A stretch of DNA of 48,704 nt. It comes from an uncultured Spirochaetota bacterium (lineage in GTDB: Bacteria; Spirochaetota; Spirochaetia; Treponematales; Rectinemataceae). The position numbers and the translations under genes were made by a program. Below, piece by piece: positions 24,685-32,989 of this stretch (its first letter is position 1; each line of letters opens with the position of its first letter). The notes under the pieces are model-generated. The model saw nothing but the letters and a program-made list of their open reading frames with translations. It searched no databases and was not told the origin of the DNA. The stretch is taken from the NCBI GenBank assembly GCA_903821875.1, contig CAIJMU010000105.1:1-48704 (forward strand), given 5' to 3'.

Positions 24685-26457
24685 ATGAAAACGGGATTCT
24701 TGCGCCGGACCCTGTTCGCCGGACTCGTGTACTTCTGCCTGTTTGTCGGCATCGTCGCGCTTCAGTTCTCGTCTCCGCGCGGAGCGAACTGGAAGTCCGG
24801 CTTCGCTGCGTTCCGCGCTACATCCAGTCATGCCAAACCCGAGAGCGTCGAGGGTGTGCGCATAACCCTGGGCGCGCTCCTCCTCGCGATCGACGCGGAA
24901 AAGCCAGCCTTCGCTGTACTGTCCAACGGTGACGAACTGCAGCTCAGGTTATCCGGGGCAGACACCAGCCGAAACGGCGCAACGATGACCTTTACCGATG
25001 ATGTGACGCTCACCCTCCTTTCATCGGGCGATTCAGCCTCGCTGGCCGTCAAATCGGGAGACCCCAAGCTTGTCGCCCTGCGCCTCCGCAGCCAGCTGCT
25101 CGCAGGTGCGACCCTTTCGCGCGGTGAGTCCGGATCCGTGATAACCTCCCGCAGCGATTACTGGAACATCGACCTGCCGGTCAAATCCTTTGGCGCGGAT
25201 ACCCTGACCATCCCGATTGCGAGCCCCCTGGTCTTGGCGGCGATACACAAAGCAGCACCTGTTGCCAAGACCACGGTTGTCGTGAAGAGCGACTTTGACT
25301 TCCGCCAGATCACCCTCTCATGGATCGACAAGGCCTGGTCCGGACTCGGCGAATCCCGATTCAACCCCCAGGCCATCACCTGGAGCATGAAGGGCGGTGG
25401 GTCCGCCTTCTCCGAGCAGGCCCTCCTGGCCTGGCTTGCCGAGTCATTCCGGCGCGGGCAGGGCGAGGCGGCCCTATCCAAGGCCCGTTTGATCCGGGGC
25501 AAGCAGGCCGAAGCGCTTTCCTGGCTCTCCGTTCCCTATCTCGGCGATCTCACGACCCAAATGTCGGCCCGCCAGGCTGATGACGAAAAGCAGGCCGCCC
25601 GGCTATCTGCGTTGGTGAACTCATCGAATCCAGCCATTCTCGAGGAGCGAGATCTCGTCGTGCGCCTCGTGGACCGCTGCCCCCGTGGCTTTTCAGCAAC
25701 GGCCCTCGGCTTCATCGCCTCGCTCGTTGTCGAGGATCTCAGCCTGCGCCAGCAGGTGGGTCTCCTCGCCGCGGCCTCGGACGCGGCGCGCTATCTCCGT
25801 GGTTTCGAGGACGCGCTTCCCAACCACAAAGCCGCCGAGAAAACGGTGATAGCTGCAATTGTTACGATCAGCGGGGGCCGTTTCCTCAAGCCCGCCTCGG
25901 CCAGCATCGATCTCCGGCTGTCCCTGAACGCGGGCTTGCAGCTTATCGCCCTCGGAAAGGCCGAGGGCAAGGACGATATCCTCGCCTCGGGTCAGGCCCT
26001 CGTGGAAAGCGCCCTCGCCCTGTCCACCTCGGATGGCTACCTGCCTGAGACCCTTGTGGTGGCAGGCTCTTCCATCCAGAAGCGCGAGGGCGACATCGCA
26101 CCCGAATCGATCTATCCGCTGCTTGCTGACAATTCGTATTACCCCCACGAGGTTTCCTTCGCCCGGGACGTCGGGCCCGGGATCTGGGCCTGGACCTGTG
26201 CCCCGGTACTCACTGTGGAGGCTGGCAACAACCGCCGTGTCTTCTCCGCGTCCTTCCCCGTCGGCCTTTCGCATTACCTGGCCATCTACGGTGTCCCGAT
26301 TTTCCAGACAATCAAGCTCTATGGGATCAATTACAGCCCCGACTCGCAATTCGAGAGCTACAACGTCTCCGGCTACGTATTCAAGGCATCTACCGGGGCA
26401 CTCTACCTCAAGATGCGCCACAAGGCTGAGGTCGAGAAGGTCGAGCTGGATTTCTAG
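24685..26457 (+). CDS. Hypothetical membrane-anchored exported protein
   Basis: 590 aa, not recognised. An uncleaved signal-anchor or signal peptide is at residues 8-27 (TLFAGLVYFCLFVGIVAL). The next 180 residues look beta-rich (alternating hydrophobic strands, DELQLRLSGAD, DVTLTLLSSGD). Residues 250-430 are Ala/Leu-rich and probably helical, and the C-terminal 150 residues are again beta-like with several aromatic stretches. Predicted to lie in the periplasm on a membrane anchor. It precedes pyrG on the same strand with an 80-base gap that holds its own promoter, so it is probably monocistronic. Confidence 0.8.
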   Translation: MKTGFLRRTLFAGLVYFCLFVGIVALQFSSPRGANWKSGFAAFRATSSHAKPESVEGVRITLGALLLAIDAEKPAFAVLSNGDELQLRLSGADTSRNGATMTFTDDVTLTLLSSGDSASLAVKSGDPKLVALRLRSQLLAGATLSRGESGSVITSRSDYWNIDLPVKSFGADTLTIPIASPLVLAAIHKAAPVAKTTVVVKSDFDFRQITLSWIDKAWSGLGESRFNPQAITWSMKGGGSAFSEQALLAWLAESFRRGQGEAALSKARLIRGKQAEALSWLSVPYLGDLTTQMSARQADDEKQAARLSALVNSSNPAILEERDLVVRLVDRCPRGFSATALGFIASLVVEDLSLRQQVGLLAAASDAARYLRGFEDALPNHKAAEKTVIAAIVTISGGRFLKPASASIDLRLSLNAGLQLIALGKAEGKDDILASGQALVESALALSTSDGYLPETLVVAGSSIQKREGDIAPESIYPLLADNSYYPHEVSFARDVGPGIWAWTCAPVLTVEAGNNRRVFSASFPVGLSHYLAIYGVPIFQTIKLYGINYSPDSQFESYNVSGYVFKASTGALYLKMRHKAEVEKVELDF

Positions 26458-26499
26458 GCCTTGCTTGCGAGGCCCGGCCTCGCTGGACCTGTCCCGTCA

Positions 26500-26527
26500 T
26501 TGACACCCCCCTCCGCTCTCCTATTTA
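26500..26527 (+). promoter_or_regulatory. Promoter for pyrG, probable leaderless transcript
   Basis: A perfect TTGACA (26500-26505), a 16-base spacer and TATTTA (26522-26527). The ATG of pyrG is only 10 bases after the -10 box, and no Shine-Dalgarno exists. Transcription would begin within a few bases of the start codon. Confidence 0.6.
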
Positions 26528-26537
26528 CTGAAGCTCC

Positions 26538-28247
26538 ATGAAGAAGCTCATTTTCGTCACCGGCGGGGTGTGCTCCAGCCTCGGCAAGGGCATCGCAGCC
26601 TCATCGATCGGCGCCCTCATGGAGGCTCGGGGTCTGAGCGTCCGCATGGTCAAGATCGATCCCTACCTCAACGTGGACGCGGGGACCATGAGTCCCTACC
26701 AGCACGGCGAGGTCTATGTCACGGACGATGGAGCAGAGACCGATCTCGACCTCGGGAACTATGGACGCTTTACCAATTCACCCCTGTCGCGGGCCAATTC
26801 CATAACCACTGGCCAGGTCTATCAGGCGGTGATCAACAAGGAGCGTGAGGGACGCTTTCTCGGGCGCACGGTGCAGGTTATCCCCCACGTTACGGACGAG
26901 ATAAAGGCGCGCATCCTCGCCGTGGGCAAAGACCCGGATGTCGATATTACCATCATCGAAGTGGGTGGGACCGTCGGGGACATGGAGTCGATCCCCTTCC
27001 TCGAGGCTGCCCGGCAGCTCCTCCATGAATTCGGCAGGCAGAACGCGATTTCAATCCATGTGACCCTGGTACCGGCGGTGTCAGGGGGCGAGCTCAAGAC
27101 AAAGCCCACCCAACACGCTGTCAAGGAATTGCAGGAAGTCGGCATCCAGCCGGATGCATTGATCCTTCGCGCCTCGGGGCACCTCGACGAGGGCATGCGT
27201 CGCAAGATCGCCGGCTTTACCAACGTCGAGTTCGAGGGCGTCATCTCGGGCTATGACGTGTCGCACACGATCTACCAAGTTCCACAGATCTACCATGAGC
27301 AGGGCCTTGACTCCTTTATCCTCAAGAAGATGAACATAGAAAGCCGCCATGCGGATCTCCGCCCCTGGAAGGAAGTGGTCCGAAAGGTCGTCGAGCCAAA
27401 ACGCCATGTACGGGTTGGCGTGGTCGGTAAATACATGGAGCTTACTGATAGCTACAAGTCCGTGTGGGAAGCCCTGTACCATGGGGGAATTGCCAACGAT
27501 ACGGGTGTCGAGATCATCAAGATCGACTCAGGCAGGCTCGAGGGAGAGCTTGCTGACATCGACGGAGTCCTGGGGACGGTGGACGGCATCCTCGTGCCGG
27601 GGGGCTTCGGCGAACGTGGCATCGAGGGGATGGTCCGCGCGGCGCGTTGGGCGCGGGAGCACGGGAAGCCCTATTTCGGCATCTGCCTCGGCATGCAGAT
27701 CATGGTGATCGAGCACGCGCGCACGGTGCTCGGCTGGGCAAAGGCCCACTCCACGGAGTTCGATCCTGACACTGCCTGCCCCGTGGTGGGTCTCCTGGAG
27801 GACCAGGTGGATGTCCGGAACTATGGTGGTACGATGCGCCTCGGGAAGAGCGAATCGGTCCTGAAGGAAGGTTCCCTCATCCGCGAGGTCTACGGCGCCG
27901 AACATATATGGGAAAGGCACCGTCATAGATATGAGTTCAATAACGCCTACCGAGCGGACTTCGAGAAGAGCGGCCTCGGCATCTCGGGTCTCACACCCGA
28001 CGGGGGACTTGTCGAATCCTGCGAGTGGCCGGGCCATCCCTGGGGACTCGGTGTGCAGTTCCATCCCGAATTCAAGTCGAGGCCGACCCAGGCCTCTCCC
28101 GTCTTCAAGGGCTTCATCGGAGCCTGCGTCATCGCCAATGGCGGCAAGTCCGTGCCTGGCAGCGCGGAAGCCAGGCTGGGCTCCACCGATCCACGCGAGG
28201 CCAAGGCAAAGGCCAAGGCCGGGGAGGGGCATGCGCACCGAGCCTAG
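26538..28247 (+). CDS. pyrG: CTP synthase (glutamine-hydrolysing)
   Basis: Makes CTP from UTP, ATP and glutamine, the last step of pyrimidine nucleotide synthesis. The N-terminal synthetase domain (1-265) begins [18 protein letters not shown] (P-loop), with [20 protein letters not shown]. The class I glutaminase domain (about 290-535) has nucleophile Cys383 in GICLGMQ and His509/Glu511 in VQFHPEF. At 569 aa it exceeds the usual 535-550 aa because of a charged Ala/Lys tail (from about 536) that overlaps the lptC start. Linkage to lptCAB is seen; a functional tie, such as CTP for CMP-Kdo, is inference. Confidence 0.97.
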   Translation: MKKLIFVTGGVCSSLGKGIAASSIGALMEARGLSVRMVKIDPYLNVDAGTMSPYQHGEVYVTDDGAETDLDLGNYGRFTNSPLSRANSITTGQVYQAVINKEREGRFLGRTVQVIPHVTDEIKARILAVGKDPDVDITIIEVGGTVGDMESIPFLEAARQLLHEFGRQNAISIHVTLVPAVSGGELKTKPTQHAVKELQEVGIQPDALILRASGHLDEGMRRKIAGFTNVEFEGVISGYDVSHTIYQVPQIYHEQGLDSFILKKMNIESRHADLRPWKEVVRKVVEPKRHVRVGVVGKYMELTDSYKSVWEALYHGGIANDTGVEIIKIDSGRLEGELADIDGVLGTVDGILVPGGFGERGIEGMVRAARWAREHGKPYFGICLGMQIMVIEHARTVLGWAKAHSTEFDPDTACPVVGLLEDQVDVRNYGGTMRLGKSESVLKEGSLIREVYGAEHIWERHRHRYEFNNAYRADFEKSGLGISGLTPDGGLVESCEWPGHPWGLGVQFHPEFKSRPTQASPVFKGFIGACVIANGGKSVPGSAEARLGSTDPREAKAKAKAGEGHAHRA

Positions 28248-28821
28248 GAACCGGATGCTCATAGTACTCATATTTCTGGCAGTCTTCGGGCTGCTGGCTG
28301 CTTCCTGCTCCTTCGACTATGGCGACGAGCTTGCCCAGGCCCAGACAACCGAGGAACAGCCCACCGCAGTGTTTACCGATTTCACGCACCGGGTCGTAGA
28401 CCGCGACAGGCTCGTGCTCGAGATCCACGCCGCGCGGGCCTCGACCTATTCAACCGGCCACCGAACGGAGCTCAAATCGGTGAACTTCGCCCAGTACGGG
28501 AATGAAGGTGCCCTGGCGGCCTCGGGGAAGGCTGACGCAGCCACGGTCTATACCGACAGCGAGAACGCGGAGTTCCGCGGTCATGTGCTCCTCGAGTCGA
28601 AGAGCGAGCAGGCTGTGCTCGAGGCCGAGGAGCTGACCTGGGTTTCGGACAGGAAGACCATCTCGGGCGGGCTCGAGCGCATCGTGTCCGTGACGCGGCA
28701 GGATGGCGCGTGGGTGCGCGGTGCCGGTTTCAGCGCCGACCTCCGACGCCGGACATTCTCCTTCCAGGAATCCACGAGCGGGCAGTTCGTGAATCCCGAC
28801 GAGGAGCCGGGCTCGCCATGA
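28231..28821 (+). CDS. lptC: LPS-export protein LptC-like, probable lipoprotein
   Basis: 196 aa. One N-terminal hydrophobic segment (residues 9-24) ends in a lipobox-like LAASC (Cys26), and the rest is an LptC/OstA-like beta-jellyroll (VFTDFTHRVVDRDRLVLEIHA, then DSENAEFRGHVLL). In LptC the domain links LptB2FG to LptA across the periplasm. E. coli LptC is anchored by a helix; a lipid anchor here would be a variation. ATG 28231 follows GGGGAGGGG closely and overlaps pyrG by 17 bases; ATG 28255 with AGGA is also possible. The stop overlaps lptA (ATGA). The call rests on fold pattern plus the lptA-lptB neighbours. Confidence 0.8.
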   Translation: MRTEPRNRMLIVLIFLAVFGLLAASCSFDYGDELAQAQTTEEQPTAVFTDFTHRVVDRDRLVLEIHAARASTYSTGHRTELKSVNFAQYGNEGALAASGKADAATVYTDSENAEFRGHVLLESKSEQAVLEAEELTWVSDRKTISGGLERIVSVTRQDGAWVRGAGFSADLRRRTFSFQESTSGQFVNPDEEPGSP

Positions 28822-29612
28822 GTCCCCGCTCCTTTTCAGTATTAATTGCGATATTCATGGTTGTTCCTTTCGTGGCTGCTGACTCCTTCACCTTCTCCGC
28901 CGATTCCGTGAAGAGCGTCCTGGCCAAGGGCAAGGAGAGGACAAGCCTTTCCGGCAAGGCGCGCGTGAAAAGCGATACCATCAACATCACGGCTGACGCC
29001 ATCGAGATCTCGGGTTCAGGCTACTCGACCCTTGTCTGCAAGGGCAACGTCGAGGCTGACGACCAGAAGAACGGCATACACCTTTCGGCCCCCGCCCTCA
29101 CCTATGACCGCACCCATTCCATCGCCCTCCTCGAAGGCCCCTCGGTGCTCGAGGACTCGAAGAACAAGGTCGTCATGAAGGCCAACTGGATCCAGGACGA
29201 CGGGGACAAGGGCATCACGGTCGCCCAGGTCAATGTCAGGATACTGAAGGACGGCCTGGCCTGCCGCTCTGAGTACGTCGTCTACCGGCGCGCGAACCAC
29301 GTTCTGGAGCTTTCCGGGGCGCCGCGCGTTGTGCGGAACGGAGACGAGTACCGGGCTACGCGGATGGTCGTAAATACGGAAACCGAGGAGATCATCCTCG
29401 AAGGAGCCGTCGCCGGTTCGGTGCATTCCGAGGACAGCAAGCCCAAGGCCGCGACTGGAGTTTCGGGTGAGGCAGGCAGCGGCCCAGTCCCCCAGATCCC
29501 GGCCGGCACGCCAGCAGGCGCTCCGGCTGGCAGGCCTACCGGCGCTCCGGCCGGCAGCCCTGCGATCAAGCCTTCGGGAAAGCCGCGTCGCGTCCGGAGA
29601 TCCCTGTGCTGA
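28818..29612 (+). CDS. lptA: LPS-transport periplasmic protein LptA-like, with Gly/Ala/Pro tail
   Basis: 264 aa. A signal peptide (about residues 1-21) is followed by an OstA/LptA beta-jellyroll: KGKERTSLSGKARVKSDTI, STLVCKGNVEADDQKNGIH, then a second half of similar strands to about residue 200. This family forms the periplasmic bridge for lipid A/LPS. The last 60 residues are low-complexity, with a collagen-like repeat (GAPAGRPT, GAPAGSPA) and a basic end; such a tail is not usual for LptA. Start overlaps lptC; stop overlaps lptB. Confidence 0.82.
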   Translation: MSPRSFSVLIAIFMVVPFVAADSFTFSADSVKSVLAKGKERTSLSGKARVKSDTINITADAIEISGSGYSTLVCKGNVEADDQKNGIHLSAPALTYDRTHSIALLEGPSVLEDSKNKVVMKANWIQDDGDKGITVAQVNVRILKDGLACRSEYVVYRRANHVLELSGAPRVVRNGDEYRATRMVVNTETEEIILEGAVAGSVHSEDSKPKAATGVSGEAGSGPVPQIPAGTPAGAPAGRPTGAPAGSPAIKPSGKPRRVRRSLC

Positions 29613-30439
29613 GTGCGCCCGGGTGGGTTCCTGGGATCCATTACGAGGGGCTGCCAGAGCTCCCTGAACCGGAACGGCGCTGGGGCGGTCCCGAGGGTCC
29701 CGCCCCTACCCTGCGGCATCACCTCGACGTGCGGGGCCTGCGCAAGACCTACGGCCGCAAGGTCGCGGTAGCCGATGTATCCTTTTCGATGCGCGTCGGG
29801 CAGGTGACCGGGCTCCTCGGTCCCAACGGTGCAGGCAAGACGACAGTGTTCTACATGATCGTGGGTTTCATCCGGCCCACAGCCGGGCGTGTCTCGATCG
29901 ATGGCCACGAGATTTCCCGCTTCCCGATGTACAAGCGAGCCAGGATCGGTGTCGCCTATCTTCCCCAGGAACCTTCGGTCTTCCGGAAGCTGACGGTCGA
30001 GAAGAACATCCTCGCAGTGCTCGAGACGAGGTCGGACCTCGACCGGAAGTCGCGCAGGCGGAGGCTCGAAGAGCTCCTGTCGGAGTTCGGCATCGAACGG
30101 ATCGCCCGGCAGCCAGCCTTCACGCTTTCGGGAGGCGAGCGCCGCCGCACCGAGATCGCCCGCGCCCTGGCCATCGAGCCCAAGTATCTCCTCCTCGACG
30201 AGCCCTTCGCGGGCATAGACCCGATCGCCGTCCATGAGATAAAAAGCATTGTGCGAAAGCTTTCGGCCTCTGGCATAGGCGTGTTGATAACCGACCACAA
30301 TGTGCGGGACACCCTGGAGATTACCCACGAGGCCCACATCATCAACCTCGGGCGCATTCTCGTGTCAGGCAACCGCGAGGAAGTGCTCGAGAGCGAGCTT
30401 GCCCGGAAGATCTATCTAGGTGAATCGTTCCGCATGTAG
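29606..30439 (+). CDS. lptB: LPS-export ABC transporter ATPase LptB
   Basis: 277 aa ABC ATPase that drives extraction of LPS or a similar glycolipid from the inner membrane through LptFG. Walker A is GLLGPNGAGKTT, the ABC signature LSGGERRRTEIARAL, Walker B YLLLDEPFAGIDPIA, the switch ITDHNVRDT. GVAYLPQEPSVFRKLTVEKN is the LptB-specific Q-loop region. The first 40 residues are an acidic/Pro extension not found in standard 240-aa LptB. The GTG start at 29606 has GGAG 6 bases upstream and overlaps lptA by 7 bases. lptF and lptG are not in this window. Confidence 0.93.
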   Translation: MLSAPGWVPGIHYEGLPELPEPERRWGGPEGPAPTLRHHLDVRGLRKTYGRKVAVADVSFSMRVGQVTGLLGPNGAGKTTVFYMIVGFIRPTAGRVSIDGHEISRFPMYKRARIGVAYLPQEPSVFRKLTVEKNILAVLETRSDLDRKSRRRRLEELLSEFGIERIARQPAFTLSGGERRRTEIARALAIEPKYLLLDEPFAGIDPIAVHEIKSIVRKLSASGIGVLITDHNVRDTLEITHEAHIINLGRILVSGNREEVLESELARKIYLGESFRM

Positions 30440-30459
30440 GTCAGTCATTGGAGGTTTCG

Positions 30460-30570
30460 ATGTTCTGCGTGATCACCAGGCTCCCGGCGGCAATCAGCTG
30501 CCTGGAGCCTCAGTACCCAGCCGCCTGGCACGCTGAGGGGCCGTGCCCCGGGGCAGTGTGGGCAGCATGA
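30460..30570 (+). CDS. 36-residue upstream ORF coupled to hydF
   Basis: ATG 30460 lies 5 bases after GGAGG (30450-30454). It reads 36 codons, MFCVITRLPAAISCLEPQ onward, with three cysteines, and ends with TGA at 30568-30570, overlapping the hydF ATG by 2 bases (ATGA). The good ribosome site and exact coupling suggest it is translated. The same DNA folds into three successive stem-loops, so it may act as a leader peptide controlling hydF rather than as a functional protein. No family recognised. Confidence 0.45.
   Translation: MFCVITRLPAAISCLEPQYPAAWHAEGPCPGAVWAA
30479..30555 (+). promoter_or_regulatory. Three-hairpin leader before hydF
   Basis: Hairpin A: GGCTCC (30479-30484) with GGAGCC (30504-30509), plus GGCA/TGCC inside. 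Hairpin B: CCTCAG (30508-30513) with CTGAGG (30533-30538), plus CCAG/CTGG inside. Hairpin C: GGGGC (30537-30541) with GCCCC (30545-30549), competing with the palindrome TGCCCCGGGGCA (30544-30555). A and B, and B and C, share bases at their junctions, so alternative folds are possible. There is no U-tract for termination. Confidence 0.4.
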
Positions 30571-31931
30571 CGACCCAGTCCGGCGACCGCGTCCACATCG
30601 GCTTTTTCGGAATCCGCAACGCAGGCAAGAGTTCACTCGTCAACGCGATGGCGGAGAGGACGGTCTCGATTGTGTCCGGCCTGCCCGGCACTACGACGGA
30701 CCCCGTTTCCATCCCGATGGAACTCGGAGACCTGGGCTCCGTTTCGCTCGTTGACACCGCAGGTCTCGACGACGGGGGGGAGGTGGGCGCGCTCAGGGTG
30801 GCCCGCAGCCTCGAGCGGCTATCGTGGGCCGATATCGTCGTGCTGGCCACGCCTCTCCACAGGGCGCCGACGCAGGTCGAGGTCGAGACGCTCGCACGCA
30901 TCGGCGCCAGCTCTGAAAATATAGTGATAGTCGGTACCTTCAGCGACCTCGAGCCCGACCCTGCAAAGGAAGAATGGCTCGGGGACCTCGCTGACATGGC
31001 TGGCCTGGAAGCCCCGGCGGGCGGGGACGCGGGTAGTGCGCCGCAGACTCTCCGGCCTCCTCTGGTGCTCCGTGTCTCGTCCCGGACGGGAGAGGGCGTC
31101 GGGGAATTGCGTACTGCTCTCGCTGGGCTCGGCCAGGTCCCGGCGGCGGCCGGCGGCCCAGCGCTTGCGCGCGAGGTCGGTCCCCTCGAGGGCCTCGTGG
31201 AGCGTGGCGACCTCGTGGTTCTCGTGACTCCCATCGATGCAGGTGCACCCCGAGGCCGGCTTATCCTCCCGGAAACAGCCACCCTGCGCGATGCCCTTGA
31301 CCGTGGCTGCGTCGCCCTTGTGACACGGGAACACGAGCTCCCCCTGGCTTTGTCGATGCTTGGGAGGAAGCCCCGCCTGGTCATCACCGACAGCCAGGCC
31401 TTCGCCGAGGTCATCGCGGCCATACCGGGCGACCAGAGCCTCACATCCTTCTCGATACTATTCGCCCGCAAGAAGGGCGAGCTCGCCCGCTTCGCGACGG
31501 GGCTCCAGCTGCTCGAAAGGCTCGCCACCGAAAACCGGAGAGAAAGCCCCAACGCTGATAATCGGCCATTCAGGCTGCTGGCCATAGAGGCCTGCACACA
31601 CAACCGCTGCCATGACGACATCGCGGCAATCAGGATTCCCAGGGAACTCAGCCGTGCCATCGGGAGGCCGGTAGAGGTGACGGTCTCCCGCGACCTTTCC
31701 GATACGCCACCCGCAGCCGGCTATGACCTGGTAGTGACCTGTGGAGGCTGCGTGGCAACTGCTGGCAGGATGCGGGCGCAACTCGACGCCCTCGAGGCGG
31801 CCGGACTCCCGGTACTCAATTTCGGGATTTTCCTGGGCTGGGCACATGGTGCCTTTCCGCGCGTCATGGAACCCTTTGCAGCCATCGGCGAGTGGGCTCC
31901 TGGCGTGGACGCCGCTGCCCGGCCTGTGTAG
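30567..31931 (+). CDS. hydF: [FeFe]-hydrogenase H-cluster maturation GTPase HydF
   Basis: Scaffold GTPase on which the 2Fe subcluster of [FeFe]-hydrogenase is assembled after HydE and HydG action. 454 aa from ATG 30567. Domains: GTPase (1-200) with Walker A GIRNAGKSS and DTAG (switch II), a dimerisation domain, and a C-terminal Fe-S domain with CTH, 46 residues, then CGGC, exactly the CxHx(46-53)CxxC signature. The usual NKxD base-recognition motif appears degenerate (GTFSDLEPD, about residue 127). GTG 30543 is an alternative start, but MTTQSGDRVHIGFFG aligns better with family starts. hydE, hydG and the hydrogenase itself are not in the window. Confidence 0.92.
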   Translation: MTTQSGDRVHIGFFGIRNAGKSSLVNAMAERTVSIVSGLPGTTTDPVSIPMELGDLGSVSLVDTAGLDDGGEVGALRVARSLERLSWADIVVLATPLHRAPTQVEVETLARIGASSENIVIVGTFSDLEPDPAKEEWLGDLADMAGLEAPAGGDAGSAPQTLRPPLVLRVSSRTGEGVGELRTALAGLGQVPAAAGGPALAREVGPLEGLVERGDLVVLVTPIDAGAPRGRLILPETATLRDALDRGCVALVTREHELPLALSMLGRKPRLVITDSQAFAEVIAAIPGDQSLTSFSILFARKKGELARFATGLQLLERLATENRRESPNADNRPFRLLAIEACTHNRCHDDIAAIRIPRELSRAIGRPVEVTVSRDLSDTPPAAGYDLVVTCGGCVATAGRMRAQLDALEAAGLPVLNFGIFLGWAHGAFPRVMEPFAAIGEWAPGVDAAARPV

Positions 31932-31936
31932 TATCG

Positions 31937-31956
31937 TGACGCGCGTTACCGCGTCA
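31937..31956 (+). promoter_or_regulatory. Inverted repeat before nagB
   Basis: TGACGCG (31937-31943) and CGCGTCA (31950-31956) form a perfect 7-bp dyad around 6 bases, starting 6 bases after the hydF stop and ending 5 bases before the nagB AAGGAGGA. It could be an operator or a small stem that limits access to the Shine-Dalgarno. No regulator is identified. Confidence 0.4.
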
Positions 31957-31972
31957 ATTCCAAGGAGGAACC

Positions 31973-32776
31973 GTGAGACTGGTGATCCGACCCGACTATG
32001 AAGAGGTTTCGCGCTGGGCAGCCAACCATGTCGCCACAAGGATCAAGGAGTCCGCTTCGCGGGGCGAGGCCCGTTTCGTGCTCGGCCTCCCGACCGGCTC
32101 CTCGCCCCTCGGCCTGTACCGCCAGCTCGTCGCGCTCAACCGTGCGGGCAAGGTCTCCTTCGACCGCGTCGTGACCTTCAACATGGATGAATACGTGGGA
32201 TTGCCCGAAGACCATCCGGAAAGCTATCACTCCTTCATGTGGAGCAACCTCTTCTCGCAGGTCGATATCCGGAGGGAGAACGTCAACATCCTCGATGGCA
32301 ACGCCTCCGACCTCGAGGCCGAATGCGCGCGCTACGAGGAAAAAATGCGCCAATTGGGGGGAATAGGGCTCTTCGTCGGCGGCGTCGGAGGCGATGGCCA
32401 CATTGCCTTCAACGAACCCGGCTCCTCCCTCTCCTCCCGGACGCGGGTGAAGACGCTCACCATGGACACCAAGGTGATGAATTCCCGCTTCTTCGACGGC
32501 AATCCCGAAAAGGTCCCCTTGACCGCCCTTACCGTTGGAGTTGGTACGATCATGGACTCGAAGGAAGTCCTCATCATCGTATCCGGATTGCCGAAGGCCC
32601 GTGCCCTCCACCATGCCATCGAGGAAGGCGTCAATCACCTGTGGACCGTAAGCTGCCTCCAGCTGCATCCCAAGGGAGTCGTCGTCTGCGACGAGGATTC
32701 CACGATGGAACTGAGGGTAGGGACAGCCCGCTACTTCAAGGAAATCGAAGCCCGCAACTTCGACAACGACATCTAA
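31973..32776 (+). CDS. nagB: Glucosamine-6-phosphate deaminase
   Basis: Converts glucosamine-6-P to fructose-6-P and ammonia, linking amino-sugar use or peptidoglycan recycling to glycolysis. 267 aa, normal length. Family motifs: [13 protein letters not shown] (phosphate loop), [10 protein letters not shown] with the catalytic Asp, and [17 protein letters not shown] with the ring-opening His. The hexameric, allosteric class is likely but not provable here. GTG 31973 is preceded by AAGGAGGA (31962-31969). No nagA or transport gene lies next to it. Confidence 0.96.
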   Translation: MRLVIRPDYEEVSRWAANHVATRIKESASRGEARFVLGLPTGSSPLGLYRQLVALNRAGKVSFDRVVTFNMDEYVGLPEDHPESYHSFMWSNLFSQVDIRRENVNILDGNASDLEAECARYEEKMRQLGGIGLFVGGVGGDGHIAFNEPGSSLSSRTRVKTLTMDTKVMNSRFFDGNPEKVPLTALTVGVGTIMDSKEVLIIVSGLPKARALHHAIEEGVNHLWTVSCLQLHPKGVVVCDEDSTMELRVGTARYFKEIEARNFDNDI

Positions 32777-32782
32777 ATAGGC

Positions 32783-32945
32783 AGGGGCAAGGGGCGCAGC
32801 CCCCAATGACCAGCCAGCCCTGGTGTAAACCGCCACCAACCCAGTAACAATTACACTAAGGCGCCTTCCAGAATAGCAGGGTCCAGGGGCAGCGCCCCTG
32901 GTCGCCGTTTTAGAGGAAGAGGGGCGGCGCGAGCCGTGGCTCGCG
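32783..32945. repeat. Stem-loop cluster in the nagB-lepB convergent gap
   Basis: Four separate dyads lie within 163 bases: GGGGC/GCCCC (32791-32803), GTGTAA (32823-32828) with TTACAC (32851-32856), CCAGGGGC/GCCCCTGG (32883-32901), and CGCGAGC/GCTCGCG (32928-32945). The gap 32777-32989 contains no gene that I can support. It looks like a REP/BIME-type intergenic element or a decayed repeat. Confidence 0.5.
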
Positions 32946-32951
32946 GGGGAG

Positions 32952-32984
32952 AAACCCCCTTTTATCGAAAAAAAGGGGGTTTTT
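32952..32984. terminator. Intrinsic terminator between convergent nagB and lepB
   Basis: AAACCCCCTTTT (32952-32963) pairs with AAAAGGGGGTTT (32971-32982) around a 7-base loop, followed by further Ts on the plus strand (32983-32984). The 12-bp stem has A/T tracts on both sides, so it may serve both strands, mainly the plus strand (nagB). Confidence 0.85.
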
Positions 32985-32989
32985 CCACA

